From Alkaliphilus metalliredigens QYMF (GTDB lineage: Bacteria > Bacillota > Clostridia > Peptostreptococcales > Natronincolaceae), in the NCBI RefSeq assembly GCF_000016985.1, contig NC_009633.1, positions 1,612,001 through 1,676,000 of the forward strand: 64,000 nt of DNA, given 5' to 3'. The position numbers were made by a program, and so were the translations under genes. The notes beneath the pieces were generated by a model. The model was not told where the DNA came from. It made no database searches and worked only from the letters and a program-made list of their open reading frames with translations. Within the stretch, counting starts at the first letter, position 1; every line of letters starts with the position of its first letter. Positions 27,575 through 39,349 of this stretch are shown here, one piece after another.

Positions 27575-28931
27575 AAATATTAATGAATTTCTAAATATGG
27601 TTTGCAAACAAATAAAATTTAAAGGTGTTCATAATAATATTAATGAAGAGTTAAGATGCCACATTGATGAATTAGCAGATGGATATATGGAGAGTGGTAT
27701 AGAGGAAGAAAAAGCAATTGATAAGGCCATAGAGCAAATGGGAGATCCTATTGAAATCGGTAAGGAGCTTAACAATACCCATAAGCCAAAAACTGAATGG
27801 TTAATCATTTCATTAATTGCCACAATGGTCCTAATTGGTGGGATAGCACTATTCTCTATAACTACTGACAAAGCATCAAGTTTAAGCTATGAGTTATTTT
27901 TCAAGTCCTACATAATGTACACATTAATTGGTGTTAGTGTATTTGCTGCTTGCTATTACACGGATTATACAAAACTTGAAAAGTATTCACAACACGTATT
28001 TATTGGAACAATGGTTTTCTTATTTTTCAGTGCCAGAAGCAGTATCTATGTAGATGGAGCACCCTATGTAAGAATTGGTGGTTCTAGCTTTGCTTTTGCC
28101 CCTGTATCCATAGCCCTGCCCCTACTAATAATCGCTTTTGCTGGTCTGGTTAATAGATGGGCAACTGGTAGTATAAAGGATATGGCAAAATTATTAGGTT
28201 TAGCTTCTTCAGCTGCAGTTTTAACGCTTATAGTTCAACCGTCCCTTGCAAGTGCGCTTCTATTGACAGGTGGATTTCTAGTACTCATCACGATCGCTAT
28301 TATAGGAAAAAACTTTAAAGGAAATAAAAAAGCATTTATATGCTCAATTTATGGTGGGGGAACATTAGCCTTAACATTATTACTAATAAAATATGTATCT
28401 CCTTATAGTTATAGATTGAACAGGCTAAGGGTGTTTTTGAACCCCAAGCTAGACCCAGAGGGATATGGCTATGTTAACACGCTACTATCGAGACTTATGT
28501 CAGATGCAAAAATTTGGGGTAGTAGTGATTCTCTTTACTTTATCCAACAAGGCGTTAGTAGAATAGCACTGCCTGAGGCAAATACAGATTTCATTTTTGC
28601 ATATATCGTTGCAGCTTTTGGATGGGCTGTTGGGATTATTACAATTATGGTTATAGTCTTGACGATATTCCGTATGCTATCAGCAACAAGAAAAATTAAT
28701 CATCAATACGGAAGACTACTAGCAAGCTCTATCGTGGCTGTATTTACGTTGCAATCATTAGCAAATCTCTTAATGAATACAGGAAAATTTCCATTGATGG
28801 GATACACTCTACCCTTCATCTCCTATGGAGGAACGAATTTTATTACTAATATGGCACTGGTGGGGTTTTTGTTAGGTATCTACCGAAGAAAGGATTTAGT
28901 AATGATAAAGCATAATCATTCCAGAGCATAG
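27555..28931 (+). CDS. FtsW/RodA/SpoVE-family (SEDS) protein with N-terminal permease-prefix domain
   Basis: This 458-aa protein has two parts. Residues 1-80 are a soluble helical domain (EELRCHIDELADGYMESGIE, then AIEQMGDPIEIGKEL) like the prefix found on PadR-linked permeases. The rest is a polytopic SEDS domain with the C-terminal signatures LPEANTDFIFAYIVAAFGW and FISYGGTNFI, the regions that are essential for peptidoglycan polymerisation in RodA/FtsW. The start is GTG 27555 or 27558. It is probably a stress-induced cell-wall polymerase or lipid-II handling protein rather than the housekeeping division enzyme, inferred from the PadR coupling. Confidence 0.85.
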   Translation: MVSALNKNINEFLNMVCKQIKFKGVHNNINEELRCHIDELADGYMESGIEEEKAIDKAIEQMGDPIEIGKELNNTHKPKTEWLIISLIATMVLIGGIALFSITTDKASSLSYELFFKSYIMYTLIGVSVFAACYYTDYTKLEKYSQHVFIGTMVFLFFSARSSIYVDGAPYVRIGGSSFAFAPVSIALPLLIIAFAGLVNRWATGSIKDMAKLLGLASSAAVLTLIVQPSLASALLLTGGFLVLITIAIIGKNFKGNKKAFICSIYGGGTLALTLLLIKYVSPYSYRLNRLRVFLNPKLDPEGYGYVNTLLSRLMSDAKIWGSSDSLYFIQQGVSRIALPEANTDFIFAYIVAAFGWAVGIITIMVIVLTIFRMLSATRKINHQYGRLLASSIVAVFTLQSLANLLMNTGKFPLMGYTLPFISYGGTNFITNMALVGFLLGIYRRKDLVMIKHNHSRA

Positions 28932-28943
28932 CTTGAGAATATG

Positions 28944-28983
28944 AAAGAGAGAGTTTGACAATTAAGTCAGTCTCTCTTTTTTA
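28944..28983 (+). terminator. Terminator of the PadR/SEDS operon
   Basis: AAAGAGAGAG and CTCTCTTT flank a central TTGAC/GTCAG region and are followed by T residues, 13 bases past the stop. Confidence 0.75.
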
Positions 28984-29103
28984 ACACAAACTAAAGGGCT
29001 GTAGGATAGACATTTCATGACGAGTCGATTACTTAGCAAGGCAGATTTAAAAGAAGCTATAATTCTAATGATATATTGTGGCTAGGGCGGGTTCATAGGC
29101 TTA

Positions 29104-29974
29104 TTATCTTTTAATAAAATTCATAATCTCTTCATTGACGGCTTTTGGATTATCTAGGTTTGTGGCATGATGTGCATTTTTAATTGTTCTTAGAGTGGAA
29201 TTTTTAATGCATTCATGCATATGGGGTTGATGTTTGTTCGTCATAGTATCATGATCACCAATTAGAAGTAAAGTAGGACAGTTTACTTTATGAAGATCAT
29301 TTTGCTTTCCATTCTAGTAACAGCATCCCAAACACGAACCCAGTTGTCTTTAGTAATCATTGAAAATGCATTCACTATATAGTCATAATTTTCAGGATTG
29401 AATTTTGAGAGCATTTTTGACGTTCTTGGTTTAAAGTGTTTGTGTTTGACCCCATTTTCCTAAAAGTGAAAAAAAGATTGCCTTCCATAAAAAAAATAGC
29501 TTTTTCAGGTGCAAGTCCTCCAGGACAAAGCAAAACCAAATTATTAACCTTGTCAGGATATGTGGTAGCGAAATTTAATGCCATCCAGCCACCTAATGAC
29601 ATGGCCATAATTGAACAAGTATTTAGTCCAAGTGCGTCTATTGTTTCATTTAACCATAGAGGATAGGCACCACTTTCGTAGCTTGGGCGGCTTGGCGCTG
29701 ATAAGCCAGCTTCACCAATGATGTCTATAGCGTAGACTCGGTGTGTTTTACTAAGTGAAGCCACGTCACCGTACCATGTGAAAGAATTTGATACACTCCC
29801 ATGAAGTAGGAGCAGTGGAGGATTGTCCCTTGATCCAGACTCTATTACAAACGTATGTCCAAAACTTGTCTCAACCGTGTATTGCTTACTTGGCACAGGC
29901 TAGCTGACAAGTATTTCGCGGTATTTTCCCAAAACCTCTTCTTTGCCTGCTTCTGTTTTATATATTTCTTTCAT
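29104..29974 (-). pseudogene. Alpha/beta hydrolase, broken by a stop and frameshifts
   Basis: The gene would start at 29974 (MKEIYKTEAGKEEVLGKYRE). An in-frame TAG follows at codon 26, after which the frame continues as LLLLHGSVSNSFTWYGDV (oxyanion region) and MAMSLGGWMALNFA (nucleophile elbow, with Ser). It is frameshifted near 29420; C-terminal pieces with the expected His region (NAHHATNLDNPKAVNEEI) lie at 29104-29180 in another frame. The longest open piece is 173 aa (29375-29896). Confidence 0.75.
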
Positions 29975-29997
29975 TATCCATCATCCTTTCTATTCCA

Positions 29998-30175
29998 GCA
30001 GCCATTTCTCGGCTTCTTCTTTATTCTCATACATTCTGAAATGATTACCTTTGTTTATTTCCATGGACATCTCTCTAAATCTGCCTTTTAGGGTGAGCTC
30101 CTGAGGAATCACAGTAGCCACTTTTATATGATAGTTTATAAACTTTTGAATGATATTACCTGCTACTCTCGTCTT
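29998..30175 (-). pseudogene. DUF4180-like C-terminal fragment
   Basis: The minus strand reads IIQKFINYHIKVATVIPQEL, then INKGNHFRMYENKEEAEKWL and a stop. The order of motifs resembles DUF4180, but the N-terminus is missing. It lies directly upstream of the broken hydrolase. Confidence 0.45.
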
Positions 30176-30207
30176 AAGTTTGAAGAAATATTGAGATAAG
30201 GCGCCCT

Positions 30208-30984
30208 GTGTTGACTATTGGATTTATTTTCATACTGGCATTTATCATTGGCGCATTTTTTATGCCTCGCAGTGTTACCCTGTCCCTACTGGGGCCAGCT
30301 CTTGGGATCATCATTGGGTTAGTGCTTAGATACATTATAAAGAAAAAGACAACTGACAAAAAGGACGACGTGTTATATGTCACGCTTAGCATCATGTTTG
30401 TAGTCTTTTCATTAGCCATTGCGAATTCACTGCTCCAAAATAGACCTGTAAATAATACCTACAGGGAAGATTCTATACCAGAGGGCTATCCCATAGTTAC
30501 CGTGGTGGAGCTATTAGAGGGATCACAACAGGGGAGTCTAGCCAGTAGGGAGTTTAATCCTGGTATGAGTCCCGTTACCCCTAAGCATTATAATTACTGG
30601 GAAACTAGGGATGTAAATGGTAAAACAGAGGGCATACGGGTTAATTACTATCGGACCATACATCCATACTTTGCTGAAGTAATATTTAATGGAGTAACGG
30701 AGGAATTAAGAAGGGGAATAAAGTGGAGAGATATGTATCTATTCACAAAAATGATTATTACAGATAATGAGATGAAGACTTTATGGGATGTAGATAATCT
30801 TGCATTGACAGAGGCTAGGGATGAAATTATAGTCCAAAAAGGAAATGTAGTGGTGCATCTGTTAGGGGATATAAAGAAAACCACCGGTTCTACCGGGGGG
30901 CAAAAGGAGACTCTTATTTTATATATTTACAAGTATTCGTATACCTCCAAATCACTTATCAGGTCGCTTTATAGGTGTTCATAA
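30208..30984 (+). CDS. Hypothetical membrane-anchored protein, 258 aa
   Basis: I do not recognise this family. Three hydrophobic helices (residues about 3-18, 24-43 and 57-74) are followed by a soluble domain of about 180 residues with aromatic-rich segments (PKHYNYWETRDVNGKTEG). The C-terminal 20 residues look out of character and the last part may be frameshifted. The ORF start is an alternative codon with no clear ribosome site, so the true start may differ. No operon partner is evident. Confidence 0.5.
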   Translation: MLTIGFIFILAFIIGAFFMPRSVTLSLLGPALGIIIGLVLRYIIKKKTTDKKDDVLYVTLSIMFVVFSLAIANSLLQNRPVNNTYREDSIPEGYPIVTVVELLEGSQQGSLASREFNPGMSPVTPKHYNYWETRDVNGKTEGIRVNYYRTIHPYFAEVIFNGVTEELRRGIKWRDMYLFTKMIITDNEMKTLWDVDNLALTEARDEIIVQKGNVVVHLLGDIKKTTGSTGGQKETLILYIYKYSYTSKSLIRSLYRCS

Positions 30985-31040
30985 TACCGTTTAGAACAAT
31001 GTCTAGTCCATCATTAAATTGCTTTTCAAAATCAAAATCT
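30985..31040 (-). pseudogene. TetR-like C-terminal scrap
   Basis: The minus strand encodes DFEKQFNDGLDIVLNGI, the typical end of TetR-family regulators, with no further coding sequence upstream of it. Confidence 0.35.
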
Positions 31041-31088
31041 AATAGTTACATTGGCTATATGGGGGGTAATAGTATAATAGTTTGATAA

Positions 31089-33311
<2,223 letters not shown>

Positions 33312-33384
33312 CAAAGACCCTTAAAGGGAACAGATCAAACAGTATGATATTTTGTGATTGAAAAATGGGAATTTTTAAAAATAG

Positions 33385-33424
33385 GAACGATCTATCACAA
33401 ATGTGATAGGTCGTTCTTGTTTTT
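33385..33424 (+). terminator. Terminator of katG
   Basis: GAACGATCTATCACA and TGTGATAGGTCGTTC pair at 14 of 15 positions around a two-base loop, followed by a T-rich tract. Confidence 0.9.
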
Positions 33425-33489
33425 AAGGATGTTTCCCATTAAGAGATTAAAGAATTCCGAAATATTTTAATATTATAATTAGAGGAAAT

Positions 33490-33845
33490 GAACAAACCAT
33501 AAAGAAATACCCAGCCGATGGGCCAAAGAGGATTTATTATGAACTGAAATCCCAAGGTCTTAGAATGTGATGGATGATTTTAATGAATTTTTGGTCAAAG
33601 AGTTTTATAACAAAATTGGGATGAATAAAACTATTGACTCTTTTCCTAAGATTGAAAGGGCATTTCACAAGTTTCTAAGGAATTACAATTTTTCTAGGAC
33701 CATTTCAAATGGTTGTAATGCGGGAAAAATACCAGCAGAAGTTATCCTTGAAAGAGCAGCTAAAAATGGTATGGATTTTGACACTTTGCTCCTTTGGATT
33801 TTAGCCTTGCTAAATCAACTTAAAGGAGTTGATACCAATGAATAA
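33490..33845 (+). pseudogene. Transposase/integrase-core remnant
   Basis: Upstream, KKYPADGPKRIYYELKSQG is the usual HTH-to-integrase linker of IS3/IS481-type transposases. It stops, and from 33567 a second open piece (92 aa) carries IERAFHKFLRNYNFSRTI and GKIPAEVIL, similar to the C-terminal end of DDE integrase domains. The catalytic core between them is missing. Assignment of the second piece is by pattern only. Confidence 0.45.
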
Positions 33846-33965
33846 GCTGGAACATAGGGTTGTGGTGATTGGGGCTGGACTTGTTATAGCAGCAGGTTAA
33901 AAAAAAGGCTATGGTAATGCTACTGTTTTTGAAAGGGAGAATGGGGTAGGTGGTAAATTGCATAT
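33838..33965 (+). pseudogene. N-terminal scrap of an FAD-dependent oxidoreductase
   Basis: MNKLEHRVVVIGAGLVIAAG, a stop, then KGYGNATVFERENGVGGKLH: the dinucleotide-binding start of a phytoene-desaturase-like or amine-oxidase-like flavoprotein. It ends abruptly in unrelated coding sequence. Confidence 0.6.
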
Positions 33966-33974
33966 GCTGAGGAA

Positions 33975-34370
33975 TGTCAAGTGGATTTTGCTATAGAGCC
34001 AGCTGTGCATCACATTATCTATGACATTAAAACCATAGCCAAATTGATTGATGACCTTGAGTCCAAACGTGTGAAAGTTATTTTTGATCCAGTGAATTTG
34101 ATGACACAAGAGCTGGCAATGGATCAAAGGCGGTTTTTTGAAACCTTTTTTGAGACTTTTGAAACCCGGATCAATATGGTTCATGTGAAGGATTTTACAT
34201 ATTTTGGCCAGGAGAAGCAGGTGCTCACCTCAGGTCAAGGTGAACTTGATTATGGCTATTTACATCAAATGATAAAACAATCCCATCAGTCTATGGATGT
34301 CATGCTTGAAGGGGTTTCACCTGAACTGATGTTAAGTGCCATTGGAAACATGAAACAACTAGATTTTTAG
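33975..34370 (+). pseudogene. C-terminal half of a sugar phosphate isomerase/epimerase
   Basis: The 129-aa frame EPAVHHIIYDIKTIAKLIDD, KVIFDPVNLM, INMVHVKDF and GQGELDYGYL matches the xylose-isomerase-like TIM-barrel family (AP-endonuclease type 2 fold), including Asp and His metal ligands of the second half. The first half is missing and is replaced by the flavoprotein scrap upstream, so this is a deletion fusion. Confidence 0.65.
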
Positions 34371-34647
34371 CTAAAGGATCGGTATGTTAGACTTAATATC
34401 ATATGATACAATTTGGGAAAATACATAATAATGAATTATCGAATTGAAGAAAAAGAGACATTTCGAATAAGAAGTTTTGAGTACAGTAATAATGTATAGT
34501 TATAATTTTCTTTAATTTTCCAAATTCCTATAGTATAATTAACTTTAGTAACGAGCAATGGGAGGCTGAATGGTATATGTAAGAATGATAAAATTGCATC
34601 TGTACTTTAATAAAGAGGTTTATTAGTAAACTGGGGGTTATTTATTA
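34371..34647. other. Intergenic region with a relic
   Basis: At 34429-34497 a 22-codon frame (MNYRIEEKETFRIRSFEYSN) resembles the start of an AraC-type effector-binding domain and then stops. A TATAAT-like box near 34534 may serve the diguanylate cyclase gene. Confidence 0.35.
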
Positions 34648-35793
34648 ATGGAAAAGACCAGAAAGTATGACATATCCTTTTTTGGTGAATTTGAGGACCA
34701 GGCTCTTGAAAGAGAATTTCGTGATTATGACATGAGGCGTTATGCCAAAGTCATAGGGCCTGTTGTACTTATATTTGGAGTAATATATATGATGTTTGTC
34801 ATAGCAGATTACTTTGTCATAGCAGACCCCTTTTCGTTTATGATTATATTAATCGTTAGAGCATTGTTTCTAGTTGTGTCGGTGGTTGTATGCTTATCTG
34901 TAAAGAAGATCAATAACTACACCTACCTAGTTTATATGATAACAGCATATGAGATTTTGGCTATCGTCGGCTTCTTACTGATTATGGACCAGTATAAATC
35001 CCTTACTTTATTATCATTTTTCAGTGTAATGGTTATAACTTTAGCAGTTTATATTACGCCTAATAAACTTACTTGTGTACAATTGATATCTACTTTCCTT
35101 AGCCTGTCTTTTTTCATATTTCATGCTAAACATATAGAGGGAATGGAAACTTCTGTGTTTTTGAAACTTGTTTTATATAATCTTATTATAATTATCTATT
35201 GTAATATAGGTGCTTATATGACCGGCTTTTATAAAAGAAAACAGTTTGTAGACAGTAGAGAGCTTTTAAGAGTGTCTATAACTGACCCTTTGACAGGTAT
35301 ATACAATAGGGGAAAATTTAATGAGGAACTGAATCGATGGATTGATTATTGTAACAGGTATGAGAACGCCCTTTCTTTCGTTATGCTTGATATAGACGAT
35401 TTTAAAAGGGTCAATGATGGTTATGGCCATCTTATTGGTGACCGTGTGATACAAAATATAGTGTTAACAATAAAGAAGGGAATCCGGAATACTGATATTT
35501 TTGCTAGGTGGGGTGGGGAAGAATTTGTAATACTTCTTCCTAATACAGATACTGATCAGGCCATGGAAATGATGGAACGGATGAGGGTATGCATCCAAAA
35601 TACTAAACATGATAAAGTAGAAAATATTACTTGTAGTTTTGGACTGGTAGCACTAAGAAAAAGTGAAAACGCAGAATCCTTGCTACAAAGAGCGGATAAA
35701 CTTCTTTATGATGCTAAGAATTGTGGTAAGAACGCTGTTATATGTGAGGCTGGTGGAGTAGGGGAACGAATTACGCCAACTCATATGGCATAG
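34648..35793 (+). CDS. Membrane-bound diguanylate cyclase (GGDEF)
   Basis: This 381-aa enzyme makes cyclic di-GMP from two GTP. Residues about 30-190 form six membrane helices of unknown sensor type, and the GGDEF domain follows (DPLTGIYNRGKF, then LDIDDFKRVNDGYGH). The catalytic motif is GGEEF, preceded five residues earlier by RNTD, a canonical RxxD inhibitory site, so product feedback is expected. The ATG follows a GGGGG stretch. A c-di-GMP riboswitch and chemoreceptor lie 1.2 kb downstream. Confidence 0.93.
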   Translation: MEKTRKYDISFFGEFEDQALEREFRDYDMRRYAKVIGPVVLIFGVIYMMFVIADYFVIADPFSFMIILIVRALFLVVSVVVCLSVKKINNYTYLVYMITAYEILAIVGFLLIMDQYKSLTLLSFFSVMVITLAVYITPNKLTCVQLISTFLSLSFFIFHAKHIEGMETSVFLKLVLYNLIIIIYCNIGAYMTGFYKRKQFVDSRELLRVSITDPLTGIYNRGKFNEELNRWIDYCNRYENALSFVMLDIDDFKRVNDGYGHLIGDRVIQNIVLTIKKGIRNTDIFARWGGEEFVILLPNTDTDQAMEMMERMRVCIQNTKHDKVENITCSFGLVALRKSENAESLLQRADKLLYDAKNCGKNAVICEAGGVGERITPTHMA

Positions 35794-36224
35794 GATAAAT
35801 GAATCATGGGAATAGATTTCCTTTTGAAGATATATGATTGAAGTCACTAGATTTCAAAATATAAAAATGAGAAGCTCCTGAATTTAATTCAGGAGCTTCT
35901 ATCTGATTCTAAAACCATTTTATTTTATCAAAGATGTATGCATCTTTAAATTTTTAAGGTCTTTTTCATTCTGTGAAAAGTCTCTGTTTTTTTGAGAAGA
36001 GACTACTTAGTGTAGAGAGATGATTATAAAAGCAACGAGTAGTAAAAATAAAAAATCCATTACATAGTATGAAAAGCAGTATAGGAGAATGATATAGACA
36101 AAATACGACATCTTGAGAGTTGAAATGTAAAAAAAGATCGAAAATTGGCAAATCGTGTTGCATCAATACACAACATGGGATATGATGGTTAATAAGATAA
36201 AAGAATAACAAATAAGGTGATTAA
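35794..36224. other. Intergenic region with terminator
   Basis: Apart from the terminator at 35870-35900 this 431-bp stretch holds no coding or clearly structured sequence. AAGGTGATT at the end is the ribosome site of the next gene. Confidence 0.5.
35870..35900. terminator. Terminator of the diguanylate cyclase gene
   Basis: AGAAGCTCCTGAATT and its perfect complement are separated by a single T. The T-run after it is weak. Confidence 0.7.
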
Positions 36225-36905
36225 ATGAATGATTTTGGAAAATATTTGAAGGAAATTAGAAAAGGACGCATGACCCAAAGAGAGCTGGCTAAAAGGATAG
36301 GCGTAGGATATCCATACATCAGTAAAATCGAGAATAATGTTGAACCACCTCCAAGTGATGATGTACTAATCAAGCTTGCTCAGGCTTTGGAAGTTGACGT
36401 TGATGAACTGTTTGTCCAGGCTAATAAAATACCTAAAGAATTAAAGGAAATAATCATGAAGCAACCTAAAGTGTTAAGGCTAGTAAGGTCTATAAAAGAA
36501 AATGACATAACAGATTTTCTATTAGAGGGTTTTGAAAAATTGATTATAGAAAAAGAAAAGATGTATTGGCATTTTTTTTATGCAAGTAGTGAGAAGATTC
36601 TACTAATTGATCCTGATACTGCTAAAATTGCCAATGCAAATGCCCCAGCTGTTGAGTTTTACAACTATCCTCTGGAACTGTTAAAAAAGATGACCATAAG
36701 CGATATTAATACATTATCAAAAGAAGAGATATTTGAAAAAATGAAAAAAGCAAGACTTGAACTAACAAATCACTTTGATTTCAAACACAGACTAAACCAT
36801 GGGAAAATTGTATCAGTTCAAGTAAAAAGTGTACCTATCGATATAGGTAGTAAAACATATCTACACTCAATTATATACGAGAGTATAAATCCTATATGTA
36901 GATAA
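36225..36905 (+). CDS. XRE-family regulator with PAS-like domain
   Basis: This 226-aa protein has an N-terminal Cro/CI helix-turn-helix (MTQRELAKRIGVGYPYISKI, residues 15-34) and a C-terminal PAS-like domain (ILLIDPDTAKIANANAPAVE, then PLELLKKMTISDIN). Such fusions sense a small ligand or redox state. It lies between the diguanylate cyclase and a c-di-GMP riboswitch, with AAGGTG before the ATG. No cyclic-nucleotide binding motif is visible. Confidence 0.85.
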   Translation: MNDFGKYLKEIRKGRMTQRELAKRIGVGYPYISKIENNVEPPPSDDVLIKLAQALEVDVDELFVQANKIPKELKEIIMKQPKVLRLVRSIKENDITDFLLEGFEKLIIEKEKMYWHFFYASSEKILLIDPDTAKIANANAPAVEFYNYPLELLKKMTISDINTLSKEEIFEKMKKARLELTNHFDFKHRLNHGKIVSVQVKSVPIDIGSKTYLHSIIYESINPICR

Positions 36906-36997
36906 AATAGCATTTAATTTAGAGTAATTATTTCATCGGTAGTAATGGTCTTGGTAATACATTGAAGCTGAGGAAGTATATATGTTCAAAAAAATAG

Positions 36998-37085
36998 AAT
37001 ACAGAGGGCAAACTTATCGAAAGGTAAGGACGCAAAGCCATGGGCCTACATTCTAAACAGAAGATGGTAGCCGGTTGCAGAACTA
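36998..37085 (+). ncRNA. Cyclic di-GMP-I (GEMM-I) riboswitch
   Basis: The leader shows the conserved core: AGGGCAAACTT, a tetraloop-capped P1b stem (TTATCGAAAGGTAA), GGACGCAAAGCC, GGGCCTACATT and GATGGTAGCCGGTTGC. These match the GEMM-I consensus, in which two GNRA-type and receptor elements enclose c-di-GMP. It ends 140 bases before the chemoreceptor gene, so c-di-GMP controls that gene. The expression platform is not clear; a T-rich hairpin near 37090-37140 is a candidate. Confidence 0.93.
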
Positions 37086-37225
37086 GGATTTCAAAGCCTT
37101 TTGTTTTCGATTTTTTGAAAATACAGAGGTTTTTTATTTGGAAAAAAATGAGAGGGAGATAAAGTATTTAGTAAAATTAAGACAATTGTGAGGCATTAAT
37201 AAGAGAGACTAAAAGGGGGATTAAA

Positions 37226-39214
37226 ATGAAAAGCATCAAAAGTAAATTGGTAATCGTTTTTTCTATCATTATTTTAATATCATCTATGGCAATCGGATTT
37301 ATTTCTATATATAGGGCAGAAATGTCACTCACAGAAGAAGCTGAAAAAGCACTTGAGGCATTAACGTTTGAAGGAGCGAAGCTGGTAGAGAGTAGAATTG
37401 ACACACAGGAAAGAACATTGCAAATGATTGCCGGTAGGACGGATGTAGAAAGTATGGACTGGGAAGCACAACAACCTGTATTACAAAGCCAAGTAGAGAG
37501 AACAAACTTTCTATCCATAGCAGTGGTTGACCTCAATGGGAGTGCTATATTTAATGATGGTGCAGTGGCACAAGTGGCAGATAGAGAATATTTCCAAATG
37601 GCTTTAAATGGTACTACAAATGTTTCGGATGTACTTATCAGTAGATTAACCAATGAACCAGAAATCGTGTATGCCACACCAATAGAAAGAAATGGTCAAA
37701 TTGTAGGGGTGTTGATTGGGCGACGGGATGGATATGCATTAAGTAGCATTACCGATGATGCTGGGTTTGGTGAAACGGGGTATGCTTATATGATTAATAA
37801 AGAAGGTATCGTTGTTGCCCATAATGATCGAGAAAGAGTGAAAAATCAATTTAATCCAATAGAGGATGCAAAGAGTGATATAAGCTTACAATCAGTAGCG
37901 TCTGTATTTAATACCATAATTGAAGAGCAGAGAGGTGTAAGTAATTATTCTTTTCAAGGACAGAGTTTATATGCTGGATATGCACCTGTACAAGACTCTA
38001 ATTGGACTTTAGTGATTACCGCAAATGAAGATGAAGTATTAGGGGCAATACCAGCAATGCGAAACATGATTTTCTTAGTCACAAGTGTTGTTTTATTGTT
38101 AAGTGTTGTGATTACATATGTTATCGGGAGTTCGATTGCAAAGCCGATTATTAAAGTTAAGGAAAATGCAGAAAAGTTAGCGAATCTAGATATCACCCAG
38201 GATGTTGATCACGGACTTCTTCAAATGAAGGATGAAATTGGGGTTCTAGCCAATTCCATCCAAATGGTCATTACAAACCTGCGGGGAATTGTAAAAGAAA
38301 TCAATGAATCCTCTAATCAAGTGGCTGCATCATCAGAGGAACTAACAGCTAGTTCTCAACAATCATCAATTGCAGTGGATGAAGTTTCAAGAACAATTGA
38401 AGAAGTCGCTAGAGGGGCCTCTGAGCAAGCACAAAACACAGAAGCAGGAGCACTGAAGGCCTCTGATTTAGGCGTGATCATAGAGAAGGATCAAGGCTAT
38501 ATGAAGAATTTAAACATGGCATCGCAACGAGTGGTAAGTGTGGTAAAAGAAGGGTTAACAGAAGTAGATAATCTATCAAAAATTACTAATGAAAGCAGTT
38601 CATCTATTCAAGAAATATACGGAGTCATATTAAAGACAAATGAAAGTTCTGATAAAATTGGACAGGCCAGCAGTGTCATTGCATCTATAGCTGACCAAAC
38701 AAATCTATTGGCATTAAATGCTGCCATTGAAGCTGCAAGGGCTGGCGATGCAGGCAAAGGTTTTGCTGTGGTAGCGGATGAGATCAGAAAGTTAGCAGAG
38801 CAGTCCACTACCTCCACTCATTCAATTGATGAAGTGGTTAATGAGCTGCAAGATAATTCAAGAAATGCTGTGAAAACAATAGAGCGGGTATCAATCATAT
38901 CTCAGGAACAGGGGATGAGTGTGAGTAATAGCAAAGACAAATATGTACAAATTGCTGAAGCCATGAAGGAAGCAGAAGAAGCAGTTGGAAAACTCAATGT
39001 TTCAGGAGATGAAATGGAAATAATGAAGAGTGATATTTTAGATACACTACAGAATTTATCAGCCATTGCAGAGGAAAACTCAGCCTCTACCCAACAGGTT
39101 GCATCTTCTATGGAAGAGCAAACGGCTGCTATTGAGGAAATATCCAGTGCCAGTGAAGGACTTTCTAAACTTGCCCAGGACCTACATTCAATTATATTAA
39201 AGTTCAAAATCTAA
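37226..39214 (+). CDS. Methyl-accepting chemotaxis protein with Cache sensor
   Basis: This 662-aa chemoreceptor has TM1 at residues 8-30, an extracellular dCache-type domain at about 35-275 ([20 protein letters not shown] is typical), TM2 at about 283-305, HAMP, then a cytoplasmic signalling hairpin whose tip reads [20 protein letters not shown]. It passes signals to CheA/CheW. Ligands of such Cache domains are often amino acids or carboxylates. The c-di-GMP riboswitch upstream links its synthesis to motility state. Confidence 0.95.
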   Translation: MKSIKSKLVIVFSIIILISSMAIGFISIYRAEMSLTEEAEKALEALTFEGAKLVESRIDTQERTLQMIAGRTDVESMDWEAQQPVLQSQVERTNFLSIAVVDLNGSAIFNDGAVAQVADREYFQMALNGTTNVSDVLISRLTNEPEIVYATPIERNGQIVGVLIGRRDGYALSSITDDAGFGETGYAYMINKEGIVVAHNDRERVKNQFNPIEDAKSDISLQSVASVFNTIIEEQRGVSNYSFQGQSLYAGYAPVQDSNWTLVITANEDEVLGAIPAMRNMIFLVTSVVLLLSVVITYVIGSSIAKPIIKVKENAEKLANLDITQDVDHGLLQMKDEIGVLANSIQMVITNLRGIVKEINESSNQVAASSEELTASSQQSSIAVDEVSRTIEEVARGASEQAQNTEAGALKASDLGVIIEKDQGYMKNLNMASQRVVSVVKEGLTEVDNLSKITNESSSSIQEIYGVILKTNESSDKIGQASSVIASIADQTNLLALNAAIEAARAGDAGKGFAVVADEIRKLAEQSTTSTHSIDEVVNELQDNSRNAVKTIERVSIISQEQGMSVSNSKDKYVQIAEAMKEAEEAVGKLNVSGDEMEIMKSDILDTLQNLSAIAEENSASTQQVASSMEEQTAAIEEISSASEGLSKLAQDLHSIILKFKI

Positions 39215-39280
39215 AATCATTGATGGCTTTACTCATGTCCAGAAAAGCCAGATGATTGTATGAGTTGATATCTATTATCA

Positions 39281-39319
39281 GACAAGAACATTCCTGGGGT
39301 TGGAGTGCTCTTGTCTTTT
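39281..39319. terminator. Terminator of the chemoreceptor gene
   Basis: GACAAGAACATTCC and GGAGTGCTCTTGTC form a stem followed by TTTTA, between the convergent chemoreceptor and DUF4243 genes. Confidence 0.75.
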
Positions 39320-39349
39320 ATTATGAGTTTTTAAATTTAATGATTTGCT

